This document shows positions 1 through 8,281 of a DNA stretch of 27,185 nt, one piece after another. Under the pieces are notes generated by a model that was not told the DNA's origin, made no database searches, and saw only the letters and a list, made by a program, of their open reading frames with translations. Source of the DNA: Anaerolineales bacterium UBA6055 (lineage in GTDB: Bacteria > Chloroflexota > Anaerolineae > Aggregatilineales > Phototrophicaceae). The stretch covers positions 1 through 27,185 of the forward strand of contig DIYL01000001.1 in the NCBI GenBank assembly GCA_002428985.1, written 5' to 3'. The stretch's first letter is position 1. Every line of letters begins with the position of its first letter. The translations under genes and the position numbers were made by a program.

Positions 1-260
1 CTTGCAGTGTATTGGCTTGTCCCAGTCGATTGTTGATGGTCTCAAAGAGCGGTAACGCCTGCTGATAGTATGCTACTGCCTCATCGTATTGATTCTTCAT
101 CCAATGCACCTCGCCCAAGGCTCTCAGTGTATTGGCTTGTCCGATTTGGTCGCTAGTAGTCTCATATAGCGGCAACGCCTGCTGATAGTGTGTCATCGCC
201 TCATGGTACTCAGATTTAAGCCAATGCACCTCGCCCAACGCTTTCAGGGTATTGGCTTGT
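1..260 (-). repeat. 120-bp TPR-coding repeats
   Basis: The sequence C(T/t)..CAG(T/G)GTATTGGCTTGTCC recurs at 1, 121 and 241, exactly 120 bp (40 codons) apart. This is the DNA imprint of the 40-residue TPR units in the minus-strand TIR/NB-ARC/TPR gene. The units are similar but not identical, so the array is a protein repeat rather than a CRISPR or satellite. Confidence 0.85.
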
Positions 261-1924
261 CCCCATGTATAATCAATTGTCTGAGCCACCTCTAATGTAT
301 CTCGCAACAGGTCAAACTGTTCGGCGTTTGTGCGTCGTGTGCGCATAAAATTCTGTAATGCGAATACCCAATCGACTGCTTCTTTCTCAGAATGTTCAAA
401 ACCCCATTCAACCGCGGTTAAAATATTATCCCAATCTTGCATCAGTAAAGCATGGCGAGCATACTCCCCCTTATCGTTATACGATTGATTGGCTGAATAA
501 TTACCGTGCAGTCCATGATAATGCTCAAAGTGAGCATGTTGTGCTGAGTCGTCGGGTTGTGGTAATGCGAGGCGCACCATCTCATCGACCTGATAGCGCT
601 CCTCGCCTTTGTCATAACGTACAAAGCGCCATGCCCCTAACACATCAAGTGCATCGTCCATATCGTCTTCATCCATGTCATCGGATTTGAGGGCGACAAC
701 TGCATCATAGTCAAATGTACCGACACACACCACTAGTCGTTGCAATAGGGTTTGCGCTTTATCGCCCTTATCTTCTGTCATCTGCTCCAGTGAGCGGTTA
801 ATCATCTCATACAGTGCATCTTGCACCTTTTGGCTGGTGAGGTCGTTCAACTGTTTCAACACCCGTCGTACTGGACGTTGGTTTAATTGCCCGACTGCCC
901 ATTCGATCAAACGCGGATATAAGCGTGATGCTTGGGCGATGGCTTGGGTATCTTCGTCGGATAGCTCGGTGTCATCGGCTTCGGCAAAATCTTTGGCAAT
1001 CGCTGTGGCGTGCTCAAGACTCAGCGCCGATGGGGTAATTTCTTTCAGCGGGCGGATGTCCCAACGCACCCGTGATGTCACCACGATATGTGCGCCTGCC
1101 GTCTGTAATTTGGCAATCAAGGCTTTGTAGCGGGTCTGCTGGTCGGCGGGTACATCTTCGGCATTATCCAACACAATCAACGTACCCGACCGCTTATGCA
1201 ATTGCTCCAGCACATCCGCTTCGTTACTATCATTGGGCAGATTAAAGTGCACCATCAACAACCCGAGTAAATCCGCGGGTGATGACAGCGACGAACAGCG
1301 ATACCAAACTGCTCCAGCAGGATGTTTCAAGGAGACTTCCGCCACCAAACGCGATTTTCCTAATCCGCCTGTTCCCGTCACCTGCACCACACCATTAAGG
1401 CTGTCCGTCAATCGAGTCAGGTCATTGTCGCGCCCGTGCATCGGGTTCACAAACAAATACGGCAAATAGAGCCGTAGCGTATTTTCTCCGGTAAATTTGC
1501 TTCGCACTGCTTCCGGCGCATCGGGGACGGTCTCACCGTTTAAAGTCCGAATCAGACTATCCATGCCTGCATCAAAATCCGTCGAGATGTCAGCATATTG
1601 GATTTGCTTGATATACAGCCACACATTGATCGGCTTGACCTCTTCTAATTTGAGCACATACAGCGGATCACCTAGTTCGCGCACCAGCAAACACTCACTC
1701 CCGCAGATGTCACTATCAAGCGAATCCTCCGACATCACAAACAATCCGACATCGGCAACATCAATCGCCTTGCGGATGGCTTTGTCCCACGAAAGGTTGC
1801 CGGGGACAATCCCATTGCGATGGTCTACCCAGACTTCAAAACCCGCGCTTTCTAATGCGTCGGCAATGCGGTCAATATCGTCGTCGTTTTTGGTGCTATG
1901 GCTGATGAAAATGCTCTGTGTCAT
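1..1924 (-). CDS. TIR/NB-ARC/TPR STAND protein (C-terminus cut by window edge)
   Basis: My reverse-strand translation from the ATG at 1924 is open to the window edge, about 641 codons. Residues 1-120 form a TIR domain: it starts MTQSIFISHSTKND, and the motif DSDICGSE carries the glutamate expected in NAD-cleaving TIRs. An NB-ARC/STAND NTPase follows, with Walker A GTGGLGKS near residue 183 and Walker B LIVLDNAED near 248. From about residue 530 come 40-residue TPR units (pattern GQANTL.ALGEVHW ... YYQQALPLYE), which continue off the edge. In known relatives the TPRs sense a trigger, the NTPase oligomerises, and TIR degrades NAD+ or makes a signal; an anti-phage role here is inferred. There is no good ribosome-binding site. 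A four-codon ORF (1935-1921) overlaps the start as ATGA. The gene is divergent from the LRR gene. Confidence 0.88.
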   Translation of the reverse strand, partial: MTQSIFISHSTKNDDDIDRIADALESAGFEVWVDHRNGIVPGNLSWDKAIRKAIDVADVGLFVMSEDSLDSDICGSECLLVRELGDPLYVLKLEEVKPINVWLYIKQIQYADISTDFDAGMDSLIRTLNGETVPDAPEAVRSKFTGENTLRLYLPYLFVNPMHGRDNDLTRLTDSLNGVVQVTGTGGLGKSRLVAEVSLKHPAGAVWYRCSSLSSPADLLGLLMVHFNLPNDSNEADVLEQLHKRSGTLIVLDNAEDVPADQQTRYKALIAKLQTAGAHIVVTSRVRWDIRPLKEITPSALSLEHATAIAKDFAEADDTELSDEDTQAIAQASRLYPRLIEWAVGQLNQRPVRRVLKQLNDLTSQKVQDALYEMINRSLEQMTEDKGDKAQTLLQRLVVCVGTFDYDAVVALKSDDMDEDDMDDALDVLGAWRFVRYDKGEERYQVDEMVRLALPQPDDSAQHAHFEHYHGLHGNYSANQSYNDKGEYARHALLMQDWDNILTAVEWGFEHSEKEAVDWVFALQNFMRTRRTNAEQFDLLRDTLEVAQTIDYTWGQANTLKALGEVHWLKSEYHEAMTHYQQALPLYETTSDQIGQANTLRALGEVHWMKNQYDEAVAYYQQALPLFETINNRLGQANTLQ

Positions 1925-2089
1925 GTCGGTTTCATATCTCAATTGGCTAGTTACACCTATAAGTATGCCGTGTCTAACTACGCCATGCAACTCAAATGTT
2001 TAGCATCGTGATCGGACTACAAACAACTCCTTGCTAAACCGTATATCAAACGTCGGGTAATAATCAACAGCCTTGTGTTACAGTGGACA

Positions 2090-2098
2090 TGCGATAAT
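2090..2098 (+). promoter_or_regulatory. Extended -10 promoter candidate for LRR gene
   Basis: TGCGATAAT matches an extended -10 (TGn + GATAAT). The -35 region is poor. A transcription start near 2105 would give a leader of about 20 bases to the ATG at 2127. It would also rule out the upstream TTG at 2073 as the start. Confidence 0.4.
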
Positions 2099-2126
2099 TC
2101 ATCTTCGTTTGCAGATGGGAATAGAT

Positions 2127-3431
2127 ATGAGACTTTTAATTATATGGATCTGCTTATTGTCACTGATTTTCAGTGTGAGTCTCGCACAAGACGAGAAAAC
2201 ACCCTACGAAATTGCGCAGGAACGGATTGCTGAGGCGTTAGAATCTACCCCAAGTAGATTAGATCTGAGCGGGTTAGGTCTAACAGAATTACCACCAGAA
2301 ATTGGTCAGCTAACATCACCCTACTTGGATGTAATTATCTTATCCAATAATTACTTGGTTGAATTGCCAGAGACCATCGGAGAACTAATTTATTTACCCT
2401 ATCTGCACTTATCTCAAAATTATCTTACTCATGTACCTGCGAGCATTGGAAACCTGAGTAACCTCCGTATGTTGTCTCTCTCAGATAATCAGCTAAGTAG
2501 TTTGCCCGAAAGCATCAGCCAACTACAAAATCTACAAGTCCTAACACTAAATAACAACTATTTTGATGAATTGCCAGCAATGATTAGACAACTCAGTAAT
2601 CTAAATATACTTCACATTCAAAATAATCAACTATCTCATTTGCCTGATAATATAGTTGGCTTAAGTGATAAACTAAGTGTACTAAAAATTGATTCCAACC
2701 ATCTACAAAATCTACCAGACAACATTGGAGAACTTAGTAAATTACGTGAACTTCATTTAGCTAATAATCAACTGACGCAATTACCTGATAGTGTTGGAAA
2801 CCTCACGCACTTGGAATTTCTAAGCCTGACTAATAATGAAATCGATACGATTCCTAGTAGTATCGGACAGCTAGCAAATTTGGAAAGGTTATTTCTAAGC
2901 CATAATCAATTAAGATATTTGCCATCCAATATAGGGCAGCTATCAAATCTAGAAATTCTTGAGTTATCTAACAATCAGTTAAGCCACTTACCAGAAAATA
3001 TTGGTCAACTTAAGAATTTAAAAGAGCTTTCCTTGTCATCAAACCAACTAGATAACTTGCCTAAATCTATTGGAGAGTTGAGAAAATTATGCTATCTTGA
3101 CATTACCTTAAATCAATTAAAAGCTATACCTGCAGATGTGTCAAAGCTCAGGCGATTATTATCTGGAAGCGGATATTGTACATCAAGGAATCACCCTAGT
3201 TTCCTATTTGATGATAATTTACTTGAGCAATTGCCAGATAAAGTAATACAAGGTGGGATAAGTACAATACTTGAATATATTGGCAATCCCTTACGGTGGC
3301 AGTTACAACGCATTATGACGACTATTGCACCTATTATAAGACTTATAGTTTTAACAACAGTATTTATCTTATTTGTGCGTTGGCGCAATCGTCGGACTCG
3401 AAAACCTAAACCTAAACGTGGGGATGTGTGA
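2127..3431 (+). CDS. Exported, membrane-anchored leucine-rich-repeat protein
   Basis: The product is 434 residues. The ATG at 2127 begins a clear signal peptide (MRLLIIWICLLSLIFSVSLA, then QDE), whereas starts at 2073 (TTG) or 2115 would put extra residues before it. About twelve LRR units of 23 residues follow (IGQLSNLEILELSNNQLSHLP type). Then comes a linker DKVIQGGISTILEYI, resembling the joint between LRRs and the Roc GTPase in Roco proteins. Instead of Roc there is one membrane helix (IIRLIVLTTVFILFV) and a basic tail RWRNRRTRKPKPKR, so the LRRs should face outward. The gene is AT-rich: 15 G/C in the 60 bases at 2581-2640, against 31 of 60 at 3901-3960. That suggests transfer or a different origin. 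Ligand and function are unknown. Confidence 0.87.
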   Translation: MRLLIIWICLLSLIFSVSLAQDEKTPYEIAQERIAEALESTPSRLDLSGLGLTELPPEIGQLTSPYLDVIILSNNYLVELPETIGELIYLPYLHLSQNYLTHVPASIGNLSNLRMLSLSDNQLSSLPESISQLQNLQVLTLNNNYFDELPAMIRQLSNLNILHIQNNQLSHLPDNIVGLSDKLSVLKIDSNHLQNLPDNIGELSKLRELHLANNQLTQLPDSVGNLTHLEFLSLTNNEIDTIPSSIGQLANLERLFLSHNQLRYLPSNIGQLSNLEILELSNNQLSHLPENIGQLKNLKELSLSSNQLDNLPKSIGELRKLCYLDITLNQLKAIPADVSKLRRLLSGSGYCTSRNHPSFLFDDNLLEQLPDKVIQGGISTILEYIGNPLRWQLQRIMTTIAPIIRLIVLTTVFILFVRWRNRRTRKPKPKRGDV

Positions 3432-3455
3432 TTATGTCACATCTCCGTTGAACGA

Positions 3456-4817
3456 TTATAATGTTGGTTCTGCCTCGTGTTCACGTAGAGTGACAGTCAT
3501 CGGCAGCCCACCTAACGGTCGCAATGTAATCACAGGTTCGGGGATAATTGTTGTATTGGGCGCGAGGTCAACTGTCGCATGTTGTAGGATGGTCGCTAGC
3601 ACCAGTTGTGCTTCCATCATCGCAAAGTGATTACCCATACACACCCGTGGCCCGCCCCCAAATGGGAAATATGCGAATTTTGTGTGGTCGTTTTCGGCTT
3701 CTGGTGTCCAGCGTGATGGATCAAATTGATTGGGATTCTCCCAATATTGTGGGTCGCGGTGCGTCAGATATTGGCTGACAATCATGATATTGTTGGGTTG
3801 TGCGGTGAACTTCGATAACTCAAATGGCTCTTGCACGATGCGCGTCAAAATCCATGCCGGTGGATATAGGCGCATCGCCTCTTTGATAACCTGTTGCGTA
3901 TAGGTCAACTGTTTGAGGTCAGTGAGTGTCGCGCGACGTTGCCCGATGACCGTATCAATTTCGGTAACTAATTTTTCTCGGATATCAGGATTTTCTGAGA
4001 GAAGATAAAGTGCCCATGTCAGGGCATTAGCAGTTGTTTCATGTCCGGCGAGGAAGAGCGTCATCGCTTCGTCACGCACTTGTTTATCATTCATGCGTTC
4101 GCCGTTTTCATCGGTGGACAATAACAACATCGACAATAAATCGCCCTTGTCTTCCATCGTTTGACGGCGCGCTTCGATCATATCATTCACAGTGGTGTTG
4201 AGCAGATCATATACTTTATTCGTCTTACGGTTACGTGCAGTTGGCACCCAATCGGGCAACGCCATCGGGTTGGTAATTTTGTGCATCGCCGATTCAATAC
4301 CGACCGTGATCGCATGTCCTAAATCATCAGCATCTTCCGAGACATCCGCATCAAATAGCACCTTCGCAATGACCTGCATCGTCACTGTCATCATCTCGTG
4401 GTGTACATCTAATTGCGATTGGTCACCCCAACTGTTCACCATCGTCTGCCCATAATCGACAATCGTATCGGCGTAACTTGTAATCCGTTGCGTATGGAAA
4501 GCGGGTTGTGTCAGGCGCCGCTGGCGTTTATGAAAATCTTCTTCGCTCAGGAGCAATCCTTCACCTAAAGCACGGGTCAGTCCTTTTTTCAAAATTGGCG
4601 ATTTATGTACCTTATGCGCAGACTTCACCAGTACTTCATAAATATCGGCGGGGTTTGTCAAAATATATGCGTCACGATTGACCAGCTTGATATGAATGGT
4701 CTCCCCATATTCGGCTTTCCATCGCATCATATTGCCAATGCGGTCTGCCCCTGCAAATTCTCTGAGGTTGCCGACGAATGGTAAACCTTTGGGTCCGCTG
4801 ATGTCTGGATGTGTCAT
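3456..4817 (-). CDS. Cytochrome P450
   Basis: The product is 453 residues, the normal length for a soluble bacterial P450. Seen: proline-rich N-terminus GPKGLPFVGN, I-helix oxygen-binding motif AGHETT near residue 254, K-helix ExxR in EAMRLYPP, FDPSRW, and heme loop FPFGGGPRVCMG with the iron-ligand cysteine near 392. It would oxidise a hydrophobic substrate using electrons from a ferredoxin or flavodoxin partner; none is encoded nearby. I chose the ATG at 4817 because MTHPDISGPKG is the usual P450 beginning and GAGAG precedes it. The reading frame stays open back to a TTG at 4937, but those 40 residues look like untranslated leader. The gene is convergent with the LRR gene (24-base gap) and divergent from the IolE-like gene. 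Substrate cannot be told from sequence. Confidence 0.95.
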   Translation of the reverse strand: MTHPDISGPKGLPFVGNLREFAGADRIGNMMRWKAEYGETIHIKLVNRDAYILTNPADIYEVLVKSAHKVHKSPILKKGLTRALGEGLLLSEEDFHKRQRRLTQPAFHTQRITSYADTIVDYGQTMVNSWGDQSQLDVHHEMMTVTMQVIAKVLFDADVSEDADDLGHAITVGIESAMHKITNPMALPDWVPTARNRKTNKVYDLLNTTVNDMIEARRQTMEDKGDLLSMLLLSTDENGERMNDKQVRDEAMTLFLAGHETTANALTWALYLLSENPDIREKLVTEIDTVIGQRRATLTDLKQLTYTQQVIKEAMRLYPPAWILTRIVQEPFELSKFTAQPNNIMIVSQYLTHRDPQYWENPNQFDPSRWTPEAENDHTKFAYFPFGGGPRVCMGNHFAMMEAQLVLATILQHATVDLAPNTTIIPEPVITLRPLGGLPMTVTLREHEAEPTL

Positions 4818-5035
4818 GTATCGCTCTCGATTCTCTAGCATTTCACTATCCAGTGTACACGGGAAATGAGTCCCAAGACGCAAAATTTCTGTAAAAAGTA
4901 AAGTGGTTGCGACAGGCAACAAACCTGCTATACTCAAGCCAACTTAGATAATTTAATACAAGAGCGTTATGCTTGTCAGGATTGAGATAAGATGCATTAG
5001 TTTTCTGGCGGGCATAGTCAAGAGGAACAAATACT

Positions 5036-5932
5036 ATGTTAAAAGTTGCGAATGCTCCCTGCTCATGGGGCGTGATCGAAAATATCGAAGGGGAACGCTA
5101 CGATTATGTACGTGTCTTAGATGAACTCGCGGGTACAGGGTATGTGGGCACAGAGTTGGGCGATTGGGGTTTTATGCCGACTGACCCAGAAAAACTCAAA
5201 CCCGAACTGGATAAGCGTAGCCTAGATATGATCGGGTCATGGGTGAATGTCTATCTTCATGATGAAAGCAAGCATGAGATGAGTGCTGAAGATTGTGTCC
5301 GCACAGGTAAATTACTCGCTGCTGTCGGTGGTAAAGATGCGCTGGTGATCATGGGGAACGACCCATACCTAGACCCCGTTCGCAATAAAAATTCGGGACG
5401 CATCACACCCGAGATGAGCATGACCGAAGATCAATGGGAAGTATTTGCCAAAGGTGCCAATACCGTTGCACAACGTGTGATGGACGAAACCGGATTACGC
5501 ACAGTGATTCATCATCACATCGGCACATGGATTGAAACCCCAGCCGAAACCGAGCGCATTCTCGAGATGACGAATCCAGACATACTCGGTATGGTGTTTG
5601 ATACTGGGCACTGGTCATTTGGTGGTGGCGATCCAGTCACAGGTGTTAAACAATTTGCTGACCGCATCTGGCATGTGCACTTCAAAGATCATCATCCCGA
5701 TGTTGCCAAACAATCCCGCGAAAAAGAATGGGACGGTCCAACATCTGTCGGTGAAGGGATTTTCCCAGAACTCGGTAAAGGCGATGTCGATTTTGCAGGT
5801 GTGTTCAAGGCGCTCCAAGAAGTGAATTATGATGGTTGGATTGTCGTCGAACAAGATGTTCTGCCCGGCCTCGGTACACCGAAGGAAAGCGCGCAGCGTA
5901 ACCGTGATTTCTTGAAATCAATCGGGCTTTAA
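5036..5932 (+). CDS. IolE-like TIM-barrel isomerase/dehydratase
   Basis: The 298-residue product belongs to the AP-endonuclease-2-like sugar isomerase/epimerase family. Its closest resemblance is to inosose dehydratase IolE: NAPCSWGV at the N-terminus, GTELGD (E40), HHHIGTWIE (159-167), FDTGHW (D189, H192), HVHFKD (212-217) and IVVEQD (E272). The acidic and histidine residues form the expected divalent-metal site on the barrel top. IolE dehydrates 2-keto-myo-inositol; no other inositol genes are in view, so the substrate remains open (another keto-sugar or a 3-keto-glycoside is possible). AGAGGA lies about ten bases before the ATG. It is cytoplasmic and apparently a single gene, followed by palindromic repeat DNA. 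Confidence 0.82.
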   Translation: MLKVANAPCSWGVIENIEGERYDYVRVLDELAGTGYVGTELGDWGFMPTDPEKLKPELDKRSLDMIGSWVNVYLHDESKHEMSAEDCVRTGKLLAAVGGKDALVIMGNDPYLDPVRNKNSGRITPEMSMTEDQWEVFAKGANTVAQRVMDETGLRTVIHHHIGTWIETPAETERILEMTNPDILGMVFDTGHWSFGGGDPVTGVKQFADRIWHVHFKDHHPDVAKQSREKEWDGPTSVGEGIFPELGKGDVDFAGVFKALQEVNYDGWIVVEQDVLPGLGTPKESAQRNRDFLKSIGL

Positions 5933-5959
5933 ATTTTGATACATTTAATAAGATAAAGG

Positions 5960-6036
5960 TGGATGATTGAATCCCAATGACCTATCTAGTAGGGTTTATT
6001 TGTGATTCGATACACATCGTAAACGAAAATCATCCA
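5960..6036. repeat. Long-spaced inverted repeat
   Basis: TGGATGATT (5960-5968) is the exact reverse complement of AATCATCCA (6028-6036). Inside lie GAATC (from 5969) and GATTC (6004-6008), also complementary. It may be a terminator-like fold after the IolE-like gene or a decayed palindromic element. There is no T-run, so termination is doubtful. Confidence 0.4.
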
Positions 6037-6042
6037 TAATAA

Positions 6043-6152
6043 TTGCCCTCACCCTAAATCCCTCTCCCTTATGGAGAGGGACTTTGGAAGATTTTAAAGA
6101 GAGTCAATCTCCCCTTCGCCCTGAGGGAGAAGGGGACGGGGGATGAGGGCAA
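6043..6152. repeat. Palindromic repeat element (REP/MITE-like)
   Basis: The 110-bp element has matching ends: TTGCCCTC at 6043 and GAGGGCAA ending at 6152. Inside are two hairpins: TCCCTCTCC/GGAGAGGGA (6059-6081, five-base loop) and CCCCTTC/GAAGGGG (6111-6135). The CCCTCACCC...CCCTCTCCC pattern is typical of dispersed intergenic palindromes in many bacterial genomes. It ends only nine bases before the possible start at 6162 of the next gene. There is no second copy in the window and no clear target-site duplication. Confidence 0.7.
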
Positions 6153-6161
6153 AAGATATTA

Positions 6162-8120
6162 ATGAAACAGCCAAAGGCTAAATCCATGTCTGACAACCTG
6201 ATCTCCCACGCATTTGTTATCCCTGACCGCGACTTCACGGACTGGTTCAATGTCTTACGCCCCTATTTGCAAAAATTTGAACGGGTTGCGGTGGTGCGCT
6301 CACCAGCCGGCAATGACCTCAATCGGTATCGTACTGTGACAGCGGTGCAAGCCCCGTTAACGTGGTTTCAAGATGATGCACTGCAACATATCCGCCGGAT
6401 TTATCCACAGGTGGTGACGGTCGATATTATCCGTGCTGAAACACCTGAGCAACTCACACCGATTCTACAGCGACGCATCCAAAATGATGATCGCTATGGT
6501 GAGAAAGATAATACACACGTTCATATCTACACACGTTTTGTGTTGGCATGGCCTACAGATTTCCGCCCGATGTCCCTTAAAGATACTTATAACGATAAAC
6601 CTGCTGGCGGAGACCTCAATGAGAGTATGGATATTGAGACTGAGCGAAATGCCGAGGTAATCTGTGCAGCCAGCGGAACTGTTATAGCAATACGTGGTAC
6701 ACCAAACGAATTCGGTTACGATAACTTTATTCAGGTGGAATCGATTGTAAACAATGAACGCTTTGTCACAACATACGAACGCACCATGAACTATGATGTG
6801 AAATTGCGTGATACGGTTGAGTTGGGACAAACCCTTGCAGAATGTAAGGGTGGGCGGTTGCGGATTATGGTGCAACAGAAATCACCCAAGGCTGTACAAA
6901 TTTTCCCATTAAAAGATATTGTTAATCCCCGTGATTTTCTGTATGTACAAGGCTTACGTGTGCGCCCAGTTGCTGATGGCTTACGTGTCCGGTCATTACC
7001 CAGCTTAGAAGGAACGATTGTCGGGCAGATCTACACATGGGATTTGGTCGAAACACTCGAACCACATGGTCGTGCAATCGAAAAAATCGGTGTAGAAGAT
7101 AAATGGTTACGGGTGCGCCTACTTGATGGTACAGAAGGGTACACTGCCGCATGGTTCTTAGAAGCCACAACGCAGGTCGAAGGCTCTGAGGTATTCCCAG
7201 GTGTGAATCCTGTCGGTGTGAATCTCGACGTATTTCATCAGCAAGGAACACCTAATCCGAAGAGCCTCGGCGGGAATATTGGCTGGGTACGCTTTGGCTA
7301 TAATGTCTCGAATTTCTCTGGCTCAGAGGACATCACAGCAACATTTAATCGCTATTTGCCATTACTACAACGCTATCGCGATGCTGGCTATCGCATTATC
7401 ATGACGACAAGTCATCAAACCTATGGCGAAGGCAAACAAGAATTTTGGCCTTGGCCCGACATGACTGATGCTAAATGGGTGACATTAATTGATCGCTTTG
7501 CCGATATGATGAGTCGGATTGCTAGACAATGGGCGGGGCGTGATATTATTTCTGCGTGGCAAATATGGAATGAACAAGATGCCCCGATTGGGATTGCACA
7601 GGCATCTGTCCCCATGCTCGCTCATAATTACACCCGTATGTTTGCTCGTGTCTATCAAGCGATTCGAAGTGCTGACCGAAATGTGCAAATTCTGACAGGT
7701 GGATTTACAGGCGGTCCGGTGAATGGTGGGAACTATGCTCAACAACTTGTCGATAATTTGCCATCCAATGCGATACCCGATGGCATTGCCTTCCATCCCT
7801 ATGGGCGTGGCGTGAATGGCCATCCGATTTACGCACGCTTTGGTCATATTGATGATTCCATCAAAGCTTATAGTGGGGTGCTACCTACTAAACCCTTATG
7901 GATTACTGAGTGGGGTATTCTTGACCGTCCCAATGATGACATCAACGACATAACCAAATATGCGACGACGTTTGTCCGATATTTAAAAGCGCAGTATCCG
8001 GGGAAAATTGCGAATATGTCATGGTATGCATGGGCAGAAGAAATGCATAATGGTTATGGCATTGTCGATAAAAATGGGAATCCACGTAACCCGCTTACCA
8101 ATAGCTTTTTGTCACTGTGA
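6162..8120 (+). CDS. M23-like barrel / SH3b / glycoside-hydrolase barrel protein
   Basis: The product is 652 residues from 6162, or 644 from the ATG at 6186, which has AAAGG eight bases upstream. Residues 1-140 are unrecognised. About 150-260 looks like the LytM/M23 peptidase beta-barrel (ICAASGTVIAIRGTPNEFGY ... LGQTLAECKGG) but lacks its zinc HxxxD and HxH ligands. About 265-335 is an SH3b domain (GLRVRSLPSLEGTIVGQIY ... GYTAAWFLE). The rest is a clan GH-A type (beta/alpha)8 hydrolase: WNEQ supplies the acid/base glutamate (E463 from 6186) and LWITEWG the nucleophile (E575), as in GH5/GH39/GH53 relatives. There is no signal peptide or membrane segment, which is odd for an SH3b glycosidase. 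Substrate is unknown. Confidence 0.78.
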   Translation: MKQPKAKSMSDNLISHAFVIPDRDFTDWFNVLRPYLQKFERVAVVRSPAGNDLNRYRTVTAVQAPLTWFQDDALQHIRRIYPQVVTVDIIRAETPEQLTPILQRRIQNDDRYGEKDNTHVHIYTRFVLAWPTDFRPMSLKDTYNDKPAGGDLNESMDIETERNAEVICAASGTVIAIRGTPNEFGYDNFIQVESIVNNERFVTTYERTMNYDVKLRDTVELGQTLAECKGGRLRIMVQQKSPKAVQIFPLKDIVNPRDFLYVQGLRVRPVADGLRVRSLPSLEGTIVGQIYTWDLVETLEPHGRAIEKIGVEDKWLRVRLLDGTEGYTAAWFLEATTQVEGSEVFPGVNPVGVNLDVFHQQGTPNPKSLGGNIGWVRFGYNVSNFSGSEDITATFNRYLPLLQRYRDAGYRIIMTTSHQTYGEGKQEFWPWPDMTDAKWVTLIDRFADMMSRIARQWAGRDIISAWQIWNEQDAPIGIAQASVPMLAHNYTRMFARVYQAIRSADRNVQILTGGFTGGPVNGGNYAQQLVDNLPSNAIPDGIAFHPYGRGVNGHPIYARFGHIDDSIKAYSGVLPTKPLWITEWGILDRPNDDINDITKYATTFVRYLKAQYPGKIANMSWYAWAEEMHNGYGIVDKNGNPRNPLTNSFLSL

Positions 8121-8127
8121 TGACGAA

Positions 8128-8143
8128 CGACTACCGATAGTCG
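8128..8143. other. Small hairpin after the hydrolase gene
   Basis: CGACTA (8128-8133) and TAGTCG (8138-8143) form a six-bp stem with a four-base loop, just after the hydrolase stop codon. There is no T-run on the plus strand. It may help end or protect the plus-strand mRNA. Confidence 0.35.
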
Positions 8144-8150
8144 CAGAATC

Positions 8151-8181
8151 GAAAAGACCACAGAGGATTAGTCTGTGGTCT
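8151..8181 (-). terminator. Rho-independent terminator (minus strand)
   Basis: A perfect 10-bp stem AGACCACAGA/TCTGTGGTCT (8155-8164 and 8172-8181) with a seven-base loop. Read on the minus strand it is followed by TTTT; on the plus strand no T-run follows. It therefore fits the end of the minus-strand RNA from 8312 better than the end of the hydrolase mRNA. Confidence 0.6.
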
Positions 8182-8182
8182 C

Positions 8183-8247
8183 AACCACCTGGAGTGGTTT
8201 GTCGGTTTGGGGTCACCCTCTAAACAGAGTTACCCTAGAGGTGTGAC
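8183..8247 (-). other. Two hairpins of the candidate RNA
   Basis: GTCACCCTCTA (8212-8222) pairs with TAGAGGTGTGAC (8236-8247) apart from one bulged base. AACCAC (8183-8188) pairs with GTGGTT (8194-8199) around a five-base loop. Both lie between the micro-ORF and the terminator. Confidence 0.55.
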
Positions 8248-8251
8248 TGAG

Positions 8252-8281
8252 TTAAAGGGTTGCCCCCATATCACCTATCAT
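8252..8281 (-). CDS. Nine-residue micro-ORF with full Shine-Dalgarno
   Basis: The ATG at 8281 opens MIGDMGATL and stops at TAA (8254-8252). It stands nine bases after GGAGG of AAGGAGGTGATC, by far the strongest ribosome-binding site in the window. It could be a leader peptide, a micro-protein of a dual-function RNA, or simply a ribosome landing site. Length alone gives no coding evidence. Confidence 0.35.
   Translation of the reverse strand: MIGDMGATL

Noticed and set aside
2073..2126. TTG start adding 18 residues to the LRR protein
   Set aside because: It would bury the signal peptide, and the likely -10 (2093-2098) lies downstream of it.
4818..4937. N-terminal extension of the P450 from a TTG
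   Set aside because: Family proteins begin near the GPKGLPFVGN region. The ATG at 4817 has a ribosome-binding site, and the extension shows no membrane anchor of normal form.
5036..5932. Part of a myo-inositol catabolic operon
   Set aside because: No iolB, C, D, G or transporter genes flank it, so only family-level naming is justified.
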